Below are positions 1 through 11,489 of a stretch of 64,000 nucleotides of DNA, one piece after another. How positions within the stretch are numbered: position 1 is the stretch's first letter; each line of letters begins with the position of its first letter. The translations under genes and the position numbers were made by a program. The notes under the pieces were generated by a model that worked only from the letters and a program-made list of their open reading frames with translations, was not told the origin of the DNA and made no database searches. This DNA is from Pomphorhynchus laevis (lineage: Eukaryota; Acanthocephala; Palaeacanthocephala; Echinorhynchida; Pomphorhynchidae). The stretch is from contig WNNJ02000029.1 of assembly GCA_012934845.2 (NCBI GenBank), positions 124,001-188,000 on the forward strand. The letters are read 5' to 3'.

Positions 1-744
1 TTCTTAACACTTCTGGGAATGTATACTTCACTTAATTTCGATTTGTAAAATTCTCTTTTAGAAAAATAAAGAAGTTTAATGATAAAAAAGTTTAATATCA
101 AAACTTACAAGGTTCTGAGAGAACTAAAATGAAGAAGGTTCATTACGTCTTTACTTTCTGTACCCTCAATACGCCTAAATAATAAATGTTAAAATTTTTC
201 AACATAGCCTATTTTTTGAAATACTGCAAATTTTGTGCAATAGTTTTGGATTAAAACGGTTTTGAAATTACTTTGAAATTAAGATGAAATTAGCATAACA
301 TTTACTATTTTAGATATAATAAGAACGAATAAATTTTCGTTATTCCAGTGCAATTTCTAAACTTCGAAACTACTCATATTCCAATTTACAATTGTTTTCT
401 TAGATTATTTTAACAATTTTCTATAAATAAATTTTAAATAAATAAATTTGATAATAAATATGATAAAATTAAAATGAAATAAATTTAATTTTATTACTTA
501 AATTAAATTAAATGATTTAAATGTGGCTAAAACATCGAATATCATTAAAATCACTTTAAAAAACATTGTAAGATATAAAAAAGTTAGGTTAAAAGATAAT
601 AATTAGTTATTATATTTATTATAAAGTAAAATTTATTAGTAAAATTTATCATTTGTTTTATTAAATATTGAATGATAATTTGATATGATTATAATAATGA
701 ACAATTATAAATATTTTTTAGTAATTGCTATTATTATAATAATT
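1..744. other. AT-rich stretch without genes
   Basis: I see no coding signal, RNA gene or clear repeat boundary here. The sequence is strongly A+T-rich with short runs of A and T and ends at the 3' terminus of the retroelement that follows. Confidence 0.6.
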
Positions 745-2385
745 TTACAATCTCTGGGTTACCCGCAAATGGGCCCGTCAATGAGAATTTAGTTAAGTTT
801 GGGTTCAAAATTCTGGACGTCCGATTGCAGATCGCGTTCCTCTGATGTATGGCGATGTCATTTTTGCAAGTACTAGGCCTAGACGCGTTCTAAGCTTTGT
901 AAGCTCGTCGGGGTATCTGCTTGCTCGCTTATTTGCCAATTTAGATGCGATCCGTCTTAAAAGTTGTGTAGCATTGTCACTGCTTCCACCTGAGAATGAG
1001 AAGACAGCGGGTACAAGAGACCCCCGTTCGAACTCTGTTATTCTTTCGAGATATTTACTGCGCTTTCGCTGTTGGTGATACTTATAGCAGGACTCTGGTG
1101 TCTTGGAGGAGTTGGATTGAGCGAAAGATTTAAACACGCAAATGTCGAAGAAAGTTCGCTCACTCCTATCACCAAACAACCCTGAGCATGCAATGTCGAG
1201 CCTAGCATCACGGTCTTTTGTCGTTGAGCCGTTTCTAAAGTCAAAGTTTGGCGGGACTGGTGTAAGCAGCGGCTCGACTTGTACGTTATACGATGTTTCT
1301 GTTAGCTGATAGGCAATAAAATCGCGCACGGCATCGTGTCGCATCGACGGAAGACCACCGAATGGGCATGAGAGAGCATGGGCAACTGTATTAATCTGCC
1401 TACATTTACATTGAGTTGGTGCGGATTTAGGCGTAATTCCGTATCTAGAAGAAATAGAATCACAAAACTCGATGTTACTTAATCGAGTTGCTCGATCGAA
1501 TGTAGGATATCCGGATAGCCATGACGAAGCCCCTGTTGTTGAAGCATGCTCAATTGCGGTACACAGAATTCCACTCGCATTGCTCAAAATATCTTCTTGG
1601 TCAAGCTTTTCACTAGAGGCTTTTGCTGCCCGTAGATTTTTAATAATTGTCTCCTGCATAGAATTAAGTACCGAGCCAATATATCCTTGTATGCTTGGCT
1701 CACACACTGAGGTCGATGATCGATATTCGTTGCTTGGTAACGTGGACGGATCTCTAATGCATAAACCGCCGTTGCGAAAACTCAACTGGCATGTGCGCCA
1801 TAAGATATCGTCTTGAGAAATATCAATGTCAAAAAGATGTGATATTGTATACTTTAGTTTTAGTGTCAGGGGTGCGAACCACGCAGAGGGGCACTCATAG
1901 CATCGTTGAGTGTGTGTCCATTTATGCTGTATAGACTTAATTAAGCACACGTATGCAACCTGAGTGTCTAACTCTCCTACTTTCTTCAACTGTGACACTA
2001 ATGTGCAAAGGGAGGAAACTGATGATCGTATAAACGTCTCTATGTATTCGGCTGATCCGATTGGTACTCCAAGAACGGGTAGGCCATCCTCAACGATGGA
2101 GACTCAAGCGTTATCAAGTAACGATTGGAAAGTCGAGATGTTCCCGTTGGAATATACCTTGCATTTTCCCGGATTCAAGTGTACGCCATATGAGGGGCCG
2201 AAGGATTAAAGCAACTTAAATGCTTCAATGACATCTTGTGGGGAACCTATGAGGTTGCCGTCGTCTGCGTACCATAACTGTTTTATGTTTGGGCAAGTTC
2301 TTTTGATACGGAGTAGTAATGGAAGTGTTGTTATTAACTACACTGTTGCTATTAACAACACGGAGTAGTAATGGAAGTGTTGTTA
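745..2385 (-). mobile_element. 5'-truncated RLE-like non-LTR retrotransposon, copy 1
   Basis: The element reads on the minus strand from about 2385 down to 745. Its first recognisable protein signal is a reverse-transcriptase YADD box (QLWYADD) near 2280-2255, followed by the thumb region and then a long C-terminal domain. The fingers and palm motifs before YADD are missing, as expected for a 5'-truncated insertion. The 3' end carries the string CATTTGCGGG and then an (ATT)-rich tail; the same end is seen in the copy at 17490-18168. At the broken 5' side, a 29-bp piece (2317-2345) is repeated at 2361-2389. The family is shared with 17490-18168, 21647-22993 and, more distantly, 23230-23505 and 24950-26345. 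An RLE-encoding lineage (R2/NeSL/Utopia-like) is my inference. Confidence 0.75.
805..1998 (-). pseudogene. C-terminal part of retrotransposon polyprotein (zinc motif plus PD-(D/E)XK-like endonuclease)
   Basis: An open frame of 397 codons covers the region after the reverse transcriptase. It contains a Cys/His cluster, C-x-C then H-x3-C within CKCRQINTVAHALSC, followed by GG-x4-RHDAVRDF. Further on come RLDIACSGLFG and FFDICVF, whose two acidic positions look like a restriction-like (PD-(D/E)XK) nuclease core. The same order occurs in non-LTR elements that carry a C-terminal restriction-like endonuclease instead of an N-terminal APE domain. The frame stays in phase with the YADD region upstream but is preceded by in-frame stops, so it is a remnant, not a working gene. 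The frame is long for this window, so the insertion may be fairly young. Confidence 0.7.
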
Positions 2386-2389
2386 TTAT

Positions 2390-2408
2390 TAATATTACTA
2401 ATAATAAT
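2390..2408. repeat. 19-bp direct repeat, left copy (target-site duplication)
   Basis: The 19 bases TAATATTACTAATAATAAT recur without mismatch at 2981-2999 and bracket the LINE 3' fragment between them. This is what a target-site duplication from LINE insertion looks like. Confidence 0.75.
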
Positions 2409-2980
2409 GTAGTGATTTATTAAAGCCACTCCGCCTTTCGGCTTGGGCATATAAAAAAGATTATAAGATAACAAATATAAAGTCAGAACAGTTGTCTTTC
2501 TTCTTATTTCTTGAGCTGCTTAAAATTTCATTGATTGGCTCGAATTGATTGTACGTGACACAGGTACGCATCGTCAGCCGAAATAAGCCTATAAGCCTAC
2601 CCCCACTTCAGCGTATCTATTGTTTTTAAAGATAAACAAGACAAATGAGCACAGGAAAATACATGTAAGAGTGATGAGCATGCTGTGTTGCAAAAATAGC
2701 ATACACAAGTTGATCAAGTTTAAGTATTTTGCCGTCAAATAAATTTAGATTTTTAAGAAAACCATCAGTCAAAGGAAGATTCATCTCTTTCTGCAATGAA
2801 ACTGATAAAGGAGGCAACCTTGCTAGAACTTGAACATCCGTGGATGAAGTTTTTGGAGATACGCCTACCAACCTTTTTATAAATCTTGACAGGCACTTAT
2901 CTAACTGGTAAAAGTTTTCTGAAGTCAAGTCTACCCAGATACAAGCTAGTCCATATTGTAGTCTTGGAAGCAACATTATA
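2409..2980 (-). mobile_element. Short LINE 3' fragment flanked by a target-site duplication
   Basis: Minus-strand insertion. The 5' part (2976-2626) encodes the region after the reverse-transcriptase palm: LLPRLQYGLACIW, then LDKCLSRFIKRLVG, the thumb helix pattern of APE-type LINEs. The 3' UTR runs to about 2409 and includes AAGCCGAAAGGCGGAGTGGC. The 19-bp direct repeats on both sides make it a discrete 5'-truncated insertion. It landed in the tail of the next LINE (3000-3620). Confidence 0.75.
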
Positions 2981-2999
2981 TAATATTACTAATAATAAT
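2981..2999. repeat. 19-bp direct repeat, right copy (target-site duplication)
   Basis: Identical to 2390-2408; together they delimit the insertion at 2409-2980. Confidence 0.75.
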
Positions 3000-3620
3000 A
3001 GAATAGAATAGAATTTATTTAGAGTGGCCTTTGTGGTGAATAGAACCACTTATAGGCCAACTATAAAAATTAAAAGACAAGTTTACGTCCGATGAATGTT
3101 TGAACTTGTATGTAGAGTTATTGAATTAATTGCGGCTGAAAGTGTTATTTTAGTTCATTTGCAAGAAGTATGGCGATCAAGGAAGTTTTGAAGTGTTTAA
3201 GTGACGTCAATGATTTTGTGGCTCGAGGAAGTTTGTTCCAAAGGCGTGGTGCAGCGATGGTGAACGCACGATATCCGTGATTACCGTTGTGACGGGGGAC
3301 GAAAAGCGAGTAGGAGCGATGACTTCTTAGGGAGAGACCAGTCGTCATATAGGATGCGCTATCAGGAAGATATAGATAAGGAGGGTTGCGCCGGAATTTG
3401 ATTTGCCATGCAAGTGTGAGAATTTGAGAGGTTATGCGGCTCGGAATGTCGAGCCAGTTAAGGATGCGGAGGGTGTTGGAGATGTGGTCGTACTTGCGAA
3501 GGCGGAAGATGACTCTAGCAGCCGTGTGCAGAATCCTTTGTAAATAGTGAAATTGATATGCTGGACAGTTTACGAGAAGACCTAAGCAATATTCTAGATA
3601 TTATGATCTAAATAAAGTTC
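3000..3620 (-). mobile_element. CR1/L2-like LINE, 3' end with (ATTCT)n tail
   Basis: On the minus strand the frame near 3600-3350 reads LQRILHTAARVIF, then LNWLDIPSRI and PPYLYLPD, and the frame 3348-3145 reads AFTIAAPRLWNKLPRATKSL then FKTSL. These are the standard C-terminal motifs of CR1/L2/Rex-type LINE ORF2 proteins. The 3' UTR follows down to about 3000 and ends in repeated ATTCT. Everything upstream of the thumb is missing. Confidence 0.8.
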
Positions 3621-3639
3621 ACAATTGTCAAGAGCAACA

Positions 3640-3740
3640 AGTAGATCTACAGCAGATCCCGTCAATGGAATTTCGACGATCGACACGTATGCGTCGATCA
3701 CCGAACTATTTGTCTGATTATATCGTTGGGAGAATGTACT
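3640..3740 (+). mobile_element. Possible LTR-retrotransposon fossil, extreme C terminus of Pol
   Basis: A short plus-strand frame has the Arg-rich tail (two RRS-type clusters followed by a PNYL-type motif) often seen at the end of Ty3/gypsy-type polyproteins. Only this scrap is left and no LTR was delimited, so the assignment is tentative. It is clearly broken and old. Confidence 0.3.
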
Positions 3741-4230
3741 GATATTTATATGTTATGTTTTCAGATGTTCGCATAAAGCCTTTTGTTGTTGTTCGCTTTG
3801 GTTCAAAATTGTCGAACATTTATACTTTCGCCCATAGGATGAGTTCTCAAATGTCAGGTATTTCTAGTTGTCAGGCGAATGCTAAGTTCGTCTATCTTTT
3901 TACGATTTCTATGATATGACTGCAGACTTAAACGTGTGTAATAAAACTTACACGATTAGTGAATGAAGATACACTCGTGAATCGTCACGGTTGTAATCAT
4001 GAATGCGGGTACAACAGTACTTGTCGTGATATTCATGAATTGAAATTTTCCACTTGAAACCGTTTAGAAGAACATGAATACCTCAAATTTAACTGGGTAT
4101 AAACTGGAAAGAGAATATTCGAGAATCGAGACCATTTACTTTTTCTATGAATTTTTTCTTATTTGAATAAACTAAACCGTCTGTGGAGCTCCTAATACCT
4201 GGATAAGAAACTCGGAACATGAATTCATCT
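3741..4230. other. Unassigned stretch
   Basis: Less AT-rich than the surroundings but with no frame or motif I can name. It could be untranslated sequence belonging to the fossil before it. Confidence 0.4.
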
Positions 4231-4234
4231 TCGA

Positions 4235-5360
4235 TAAAAATATACACGGCGGTGGTAGAGCATTTTGGTGAAATTCCTACACCAAGTTTAATGAATCTGC
4301 CCTTATTTGTCTATCTGCGCAAAATTGGCTCACTTGAGGTCTGTCCAGATCGCGGAAAAAGCTATGACAAAATAGGCACTAACATAATGTTAAAATAGTT
4401 GAGGGAGCCATTAAAGGAAAGTTTTCCAAGAGATCTGATTTGTAAAGTGGCCATGACAATTTTCGTACACTTACTTTCGTGGTGGGGAGTGAACGACCAT
4501 CTGCTTGTTAACAAACCTCCTAAGTATGAATAATTCTTGCTAAACTCAATGGTCTAGTTGTTTAGAGTAATTTTGTCATTTGAGCACAATCTACTACTCC
4601 ATTACGAAATTTAACCACGCTAATTTTTTGAATACTAACTCCAAGATGCTGTCTTTTGATTAAATTACCAAATCGTCCGCGTACAGTACAAAAGTTATTG
4701 ATTTGCATTTAATTTAAAAATGGAGCAGGGGTAAGTCGTGAACACAAATGGAATAAAGGATGGGACTAAGCAAATCTCCTTGCATAACACCGCAAGTGTC
4801 CACTATAGTGTCCGATAAAGTAATCCGGTCGAAGACTTTTAATGAGTTAGCACCTATGTTGTCAAATAGTTTTAATAAACGGTCATATATTCGGAAATCA
4901 AATAACATTTCACGAATAAGAATTTCTCGATTAACGGAATCAAACGCTTTTTTAAAATCAACAAAAATTCCAAACATTGAGCTCTTACGTTCAAACTACG
5001 TTAAAACCTGATTTCTATGAAACTGCCTTGTGTTTCCAGAGTAAAGACCATTCGGATCCAATTTCAAGATGAGCTTTCCTGACTAAAGCGTTAGTAAATA
5101 AAAGATCTATGCAGCGTCGCCCATTATGAGACTCACAAGTCCAGCTTTCTTTAGGTGACCTCAGGAGTAGGGCCTTATCTGTTACAGATATCCAGAATTC
5201 CTGGGGCCGACTTCCAGGTACTACCAAAAACAAAGCGCCACTCTCCACTAGGGTCTGTCAGCTTCAGACAGACAGTAAGAGAAAATAGGTTGCCATCACT
5301 ATGCGTTTAGCCACCTCGTCCGATATTGTCGGCATAAACATTAGCCGAAGGTTTTTTAGC
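4235..5360 (-). mobile_element. LINE fragment with endonuclease and reverse-transcriptase remnants
   Basis: Read on the minus strand. 5248-5015 encodes a stretch resembling the end of an APE-type endonuclease (WTCESHNGRRCIDLLFTN). 4977-4714 is reverse transcriptase: FVDFKKAFDSVN (motif A), then VMQGDLLSPILYSI (motif B). LYADDLVI lies at about 4685-4660, and the thumb segment YSYLGGLLTSRWSFTP near 4530-4480 continues to about 4240. The endonuclease and palm are almost adjacent, so the region between them is deleted. Several stops interrupt the frames. The thumb region resembles that of the plus-strand LINE at 16030-17290, so both may be from one clade; I cannot name it. Confidence 0.75.
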
Positions 5361-5403
5361 TAAGAAAAAATCTAATACATGTCCTAAAGATCTACAGGCC
5401 GTT

Positions 5404-6232
5404 TTGATTCAAAACTTCCTCATCTCCATCTACGAAAAAGCGCTTGCGCGTAGAATCGGCGCCCATCCATGCAGGCATTATTTAATCCGTCCAGGTTTTC
5501 ATGGTTTTGTGAACAGTCGCTCGGTTCATTCAGCAATTGGTGAAGTGCATCGGTTTTGTCAAGATAACAGTCATCAGCTTGCTGTGGCGGTTTTTCTTGA
5601 TTTTTCATTTGTGTTTGACCGTATCTCTATTCCTGTTGTTGTATCATCTCTCAGGTCCTCCAGGCTGCCCGCGAGAATTGTTAACAGGGTGGATATTTTG
5701 CTGTATACCAAGCACTTCTTCTATGAAGACGATCCTGATGCACGTCAGTTTTACCCTATTACAGGTATGCCTCAAGGCTCCCCGCTTTCCCCTATCTTAT
5801 ATATTGCTGCTTCCATTGTAATTTTCAAACATTTCAAACGGGAACAACATCTAGTGGTATACGCTGATGATACTTCATCCCTGTTTTCTGGACGCATGTG
5901 CAAAGATGTAGTCTCGAACATCAGTCGTTTATTTTTAAGATTATAAAACCAGCTACCCCTTCCAATCTTATTCTTCCTCCAAATCGCAGGTGGTGCTCTT
6001 TAATGGCACACTACCAACAAAGAAAAAAATTAAAGAGACTAGCAATATCATATCTCTCTTCCATTTTTAATAATCAACCACTCCTAGTCTTTGCACATCG
6101 TGTAAGATACCTGGGGTTTACCATTAAAGTATAATGGTCGGACGAATCAGACTTGAATAGATCCAAAAGTGCCCTGAAGAGAGAAGCTTTTGTGGCGTAC
6201 AAAGCGGCTAATAGGCTTCAAGATACCTCTTT
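5404..6232 (+). mobile_element. LINE reverse-transcriptase fragment (R1/Jockey-like)
   Basis: A plus-strand frame of about 180 codons (5404-5946) shows PGFHGFVNSRSVHSAI, VFLDFSFVFDRI (motif A), GMPQGSPLSPILY (motif B) and LVVYADDTSSLF (catalytic YADD). After a frame change, 5950-6135 continues with FAHRVRYLGFTI, and weaker similarity runs to about 6232. No endonuclease precedes it: the neighbour on the left is a different LINE in the opposite orientation, and the join near 5400 contains a small palindrome. An APE-type LINE of the R1/Jockey group is the best guess. Confidence 0.8.
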
Positions 6233-6239
6233 CCTAATA

Positions 6240-6455
6240 ATGCTAGCAAATAAATGCTTAAATATATTTTGCAATGTTATGTTAGACATATCTCGGTGTG
6301 TCTTAATAGATGCAGCAGTAGAATAGCTTCGTTTGATATCATTTACATCAGATTTAATGAAGTCTAATGAAATCTTAGTGTCATCAAGTTCTTTATGCAG
6401 TCTATTGATTTGAAGAGCAGCACATGATCAGCAAAAAAGTTCTGTAAAAAATCCC
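6240..6455 (-). other. Coiled-coil-like open stretch, unrecognised
   Basis: On the minus strand one frame reads NRLHKELDDTKISLDFIKSD and continues with a heptad-like pattern before a stop near 6235. It follows the open frame at 6825-6460 on the same strand but in another frame. It could be the coiled coil of a LINE ORF1 or a host exon. Confidence 0.3.
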
Positions 6456-6459
6456 TGTT

Positions 6460-6825
6460 TTACTGTTTGGGAACCCTGACCTGCGTATACAATGCACAAC
6501 CTGTTAGTTCATTGAATATCAAGACTGACGTAGTCAGAGCATTCAGAGTGAGTAAGTTTGCTGTTAGAAGGCTGTGTTCTACATTCTCAACATAAATTAG
6601 CTCCCGATTTGAGCATTTTGCACCTGATACACAGTCTACCAGGTGCAATTGTGAAAGCTTTCCAGCTTTCTTATTTATCATCATTTTTCTTCTAAGAAAC
6701 TGATATCTCAAAATTACGTTTTCTAATTCTGTAAAATTTTCGCTTCGCACAATTTTCGTATTTTGATACTCCACAAAGTTGTAGGTTTCTGTTACGCCAA
6801 ACTTGTTGAATATATAAGAAGACAT
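6460..6825 (-). CDS. Unrecognised open frame, 121 codons
   Basis: The frame starts with ATG at 6825 and ends at 6460. The product begins MSSYIFNKFGVTETYNFVEY and contains a basic helical stretch (FLRRKMMINKK) and a more hydrophobic C-terminal third. I recognise no domain. Its first 60 or so bases (TTTGGCGTAACAGAAACC and neighbours) recur at about 7068-7130 without the rest of the frame, so this sequence has been locally duplicated. A coiled-coil-like frame follows downstream. It may be a LINE ORF1, a broken host exon or chance; no promoter or splice evidence decides. Confidence 0.3.
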   Translation of the reverse strand: MSSYIFNKFGVTETYNFVEYQNTKIVRSENFTELENVILRYQFLRRKMMINKKAGKLSQLHLVDCVSGAKCSNRELIYVENVEHSLLTANLLTLNALTTSVLIFNELTGCALYTQVRVPKQ

Positions 6826-7740
6826 TTAATGATAAATCAACACACAATTTAATTTTTTTAATTAAAATAAAAACTTTGAATTAAATTTTTTATTCAATTA
6901 GGTTCTTAACAATTTTAATTAACAATCGTTATTAACAATTTTTGATTAGGAAAATCTGAACATAAAATCAGAATTTAACATTTTTATAATGCAAACTGTA
7001 CTCGAGAAAGTTAGCTCACCAAACCTACTTTTTCACAAACCTACTATGTGGTAGTTTGTGAAAACCTACTACAAAGTTGTAGGTTTCTGTTACGCCAAAC
7101 TAGCTGCATAGATAAGAAGAGCAGTTAATGATAAATCATCAGCACTGAATTAAACTGCAAAATAAACACGCGACACACAATGTTCTGTGATAAAACATCA
7201 ACAACCGAAATCTAGTGATATTAATTATTATATTATTGATTATTGTGAATTATAAATAATATATTATTTATATTTATAATATATTATTTATAATATATTA
7301 TTTAATAATATATTATTTATATTTTAATATAAATTATATATTATTTATATTTTTTTATTATTTATATTATTCAATGATCAGTAAAAGCTAGCCAAAATTC
7401 ATGAATTAAATTAAAAGCTAGCCGAAATTCATGAATTAAATTAAAAGCTAGCTGAAATTCATGAATTCATTTATTTAATTAAAATTAAAACTTTTTTATT
7501 AAATTGTTTTATTCAATTAGATTTTTAACAAAATTTTTAATTAAAAATCAACATTTATTAAAATTTAATGAAATTAAATTATATATGCAATTATTAACAG
7601 GCATAGGAAATTATATATTAATCATATTGCTTTATGCTACGTTTTTTTCGTAGTTTTTGATTTGGAAAATCTGAACATAAAATTAGAATTTTACATTTTT
7701 ATACTCGAGAAAGTTAGCTTACATAAAATCTACGTTTTCG
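6774..7740. repeat. Local duplications
   Basis: Two pairs of similar segments lie here. ACAAAGTTGTAGGTTTCTG and its flank occur at 6774-6835 and 7068-7140. A block with GAAAATCTGAACATAAAA and TCGAGAAAGTTAGCT occurs at about 6840-7020 and 7470-7725. The copies differ by small indels, so they are not recent. No mobile-element motif is visible in them. Confidence 0.65.
7383..7465. repeat. 30-bp tandem repeat, three units
   Basis: The unit AAAAGCTAGCCAAAATTCAT plus GAATTAAATT is repeated three times with one-base differences. It is a small minisatellite. Confidence 0.85.
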
Positions 7741-8141
7741 GGTCTATTGATCTGTGTTAAACTTGCGCAATCTAAACTTGTGTTTGCAATATATCTTAAA
7801 AGCATTTCAAATAATAATGAATTAAGAGGTAAATCACGATTACATGAGCGGGAATTCTTTATAATAGGGGTAAAGTCCATTCTCACGCAGCATCCTAAAA
7901 AATTAAATTATCACAAAGAATGTCAACAAGTATATCTATTCATCGGTTATTATCTTCTCATATCAATAGACGATAAACATTTAAAAATAAAGATCATTAA
8001 AAGTTCAAAGACTCAAATTTAAATCTCTGAAAAAAGTTAAATTAAAAAATTAAAATACGACATTTAAATTTTAAAATAATATGAATAGAAATTATATTGA
8101 AAGCTCACATAAATAAAAAATATTAAAAAATGAATATTTCT

Positions 8142-8198
<57 letters not shown>

Positions 8199-9080
8199 GA
8201 GAATTAAAAAAAGAACAAATCGATAAAAATTTACGATATTTGAAATCGATTTTAAAATACAAAATTTGCATATAAAAAAGCTCACATATCTGTCAATAAT
8301 GGAAAGAAGCGAGAATCGAATATCAAATTTTTTGCATTTTCAAAAGTTCTAAAAGAATATAAATAATTTAAGGAAATTAACAAAATATTCAACGTACGAC
8401 AATCTTTTAAGTAAATGATAAAAGAACATATATTTGTTATTTTTGAATTATTGTAAGTACTAATCAAAACAACGATTTGGCTATTTGAAATACGACATGT
8501 ATAAAATTTATTTATTTACAATACAATCAAGAGTCAATTAAATTTTCAAATTTTAAAAGGTAAAATATTGAATCCTCACTTAAATCCTGGATAACACATT
8601 AATTAGCAATACTATTTTAAAATATCCATTTGCTGATTTATTTCTAGTCATCTTTACCAATTTTTATTTTAAAGATTATCTTTACGTTCATACAATTTAC
8701 AAATAAGCATTAACAATAAATATTTGCTAAGTTCACGAACGTATTACATAAGATTCGACTGCTAGATTTACATAATTATTGACTTGCCTGTTTATATTTA
8801 ACATTTTCGGATAATGAAACGTTACTTGATAACGTTTAAATAGTTTATATCATATTTGTATATAATTAAAATATTTGGAACTGTTTTACAATTTCAGTCT
8901 TTATCTGGTTTTCAAAATGATAATCATCGAATTATATCGTATGATGACACGATTACATAAATATGATTAATAACTAATTACTGATCCATAATCGGTAAAT
9001 GGAAATTGTCGACTTATCACTGCAATACGATTTGCAATAGAATACATGAAAGTAAGAAGCAGGATTCATATAAATGAGCA
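7741..9080. other. AT-rich stretch without recognisable genes
   Basis: Short open frames occur but their composition follows the AT-rich background and none carries a known motif. A TA microsatellite lies inside. Confidence 0.5.
8143..8195. repeat. (TA)n microsatellite
   Basis: About 26 uninterrupted TA dinucleotides. Confidence 0.95.
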
Positions 9081-9084
9081 TTAC

Positions 9085-9210
9085 GTGGGGTCACTACAGA
9101 CGAGCACCGGTTGCATTCTGAAAACCGTTTTGAAAGCCACTCGTAGCGTCGATACAGATTTCTTTACGCGAGAGTTCCACAGTTGATATTATGACCCCAC
9201 TATGACATAT
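9085..9210. repeat. Possible MITE-like unit
   Basis: A less AT-rich segment of about 125 bp is bounded by GTGGGGTCA on the left and TGACCCCAC on the right, an inverted pair of 9 bp. It could be a small foldback or MITE, but no second copy was found in the window. Confidence 0.25.
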
Positions 9211-9500
9211 GGTATCATAACAAGTGCCCATTCACATTAAATGAGTTTCATGAGCAAATGAGCATCGACATTTTAAAACTCAAGTTAAAATTGTTATTGT
9301 GCAATATTATTAACTTCGAAAATAACATTAAATTTAACATAATAATTAAATTTAATAATTAAGTTCAACACAATATTTATACAAGTAACAGTTAAGAAAA
9401 TTACTCTAATGTATAAGTTTAAAAAGGTTTAATATATACGTAGAAAGACCAACTTGAAATGATGAAGATAAAGTGAAAAATCAATCATGACATTTTAAAA

Positions 9501-10262
9501 ACAAACATGTCCTCATGCCCCGATTTTGCAGCGATGATCGCCCGATTTTGCAGCGATGATCGGTATCGATTGACAAATAGAAATGACACTTTATTGATTT
9601 ACGGAATTTTGTCGTCATTTTAGACGACATTAAAAATATTAAATTTATATCAATTCCTTTTATTAACTAAACAAACATATCATCCTGCCCCAATTTTGCA
9701 GCGATGATCGGTATCGATTGACAAATAGAAATGACACTTTGTTGATTTACGGAATTTTGTCGTCATTTTAGACGACATTAAAAATATTAAATTAATATCA
9801 ATTCCTTTTATTAACTAAACAAACATGTCATCCTGCCCCGATTTTGCAGCGATGATCGGTATCGATTGACAAATATAAATGACACTTTGTTGATTTACGG
9901 AATTTTGTCGTCATTTTAGACGACATTAAAAATATTAAATTAATATCAATTCCTTTTATTAACTAAACAAACATGTCATCCTGCCCCGATTTTGCAGCGA
10001 TGATCGGTATCGATTGACAAATAGAAATGACACTTTGTTGATTTACGGAATTTTGTCGTCATTTTAGACGACATGAAAAATATTAAATTAATATCAATTC
10101 CTTTTATTAACTAAACAAACATGTCATCCTGCCCCGATTTTGCAGCGATGATCGGTATCGATTGACAAATAGAAATGACACTTTGTTGATTTACGGAATT
10201 TTGTCGTCATTTTAGACGACATGAAAAATATTAAATTAATATTAATTCCTTTTATTAACTAA
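9501..10262. repeat. 148-bp tandem satellite, five units
   Basis: Units begin at 9501, 9671, 9819, 9967 and 10115; the last four are each exactly 148 bp and differ by only a few bases. The first unit is 170 bp because a piece containing CGATTTTGCAGCGATGATCG is doubled inside it. Every unit contains a perfect stem, TGTCGTC and GACGACA, around a 6-nt loop (9758-9777 in unit 2). The array stops abruptly at 10262. The near-identity suggests recent amplification. There are no spacers, so it is not CRISPR-like. Confidence 0.95.
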
Positions 10263-11485
10263 TGCGAACCATTATTTATTAGAAATATATTAATTTTACA
10301 AATTCATTTATTATTGCAATTGAAATGAATTTTGTTGATACTCCCAAGATATTCTATGGTGAATGTACGAGTCTTCAGAATATGTTTATCACAAAAAGTT
10401 AAGAAACAACTGACTTTACTCCTAATATAACAACGGCAAAACACGATAGCTGTTTTTCAGAAATGTTCCTACTAGATAACGTTTTAAAAATCTGTCAAGT
10501 TTGTGAATAATTAAAATAAATAAAATTGTTTTTGAATATTAATTGACATCTGATTATTAAAGAAGTAATGATTTAATAAAATCTATCAAAAATAAAATTG
10601 CTTTAAAATTAAATGTTTTACAAAGAACAGCTAATAGAAAGTTATATTGATTCTAAAATTTAAAAATAGTTAAATAACTGCAAAAGTAGTTCAACCTAAA
10701 TTTGTTGCTAACAGGCGAAAGGTAAAAGCTTAAAGGTTTCAAATCAGTATTGAAATAAATTCGTTTTAAATTTATTTATAATTGAAACAATAAAAACGAT
10801 TTATGCTATTGAAAAAGTGTATTGAATAAAACAACGAACTTTTAAACTACTTTTTATGAATTGCATTTTAATATGATTACATTTTATGTTGATAATCTAA
10901 AAGAATATATGTTTAATCTCGAATGGAAGTATAATTCAGTCGTTTGCAAAAATCAAGAGTATTCTACAATTATCCATATTTAAGTTATTGCCATAATATT
11001 TAATGTACTTTAAATAAATTGTTTTAATTAAAAATAATATGTTTTTTATTTAAAAATATAAATTTATTATAATTATCCTTATTATTTGTATGCTATAAAG
11101 GGCTACTAGCAAATAATCTTACACAGACTTCACTTTATCCGCTCCTTCTACAATTAATGTGTTCTTTGTAAAATGATCGTGCTTAAATTGAATGTCATCA
11201 AATTCTCTAAACATTAAACATCAAAATGAAAATAGGGAAAAGTATCGCAATATAAAATTCAAGAAAGTCATCTACTCATTATCGTGTTTGCTAATAAAGA
11301 ATTTTTCTCTAATCTTCTATCGCTACTTTATCATCTTACAAATTCAACATTTCTGTCTTAAATTTTAGAATCGGAATTTCAGAACATTTAATCAGGATCC
11401 TAAATTATAGAGCAAACCGATAAGTTCACGAAATTAAATAATTGAAAATCGCAATTAATTTGTTATAACAAAAATTAAAGACATC
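10263..11485. other. AT-rich stretch without recognisable genes
   Basis: No coding frame, RNA gene or repeat boundary that I can support. Confidence 0.5.
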
Positions 11486-11489
11486 AGTA

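Noticed and set aside
8064-8467. Short minus-strand open frames as genes
   Set aside because: They are built from TA-repeat and AT-rich background with no motif.
9501-10262. Regular repeats suggestive of a CRISPR array
   Set aside because: The 148-bp units are contiguous with no unique spacers, and the setting is eukaryotic.
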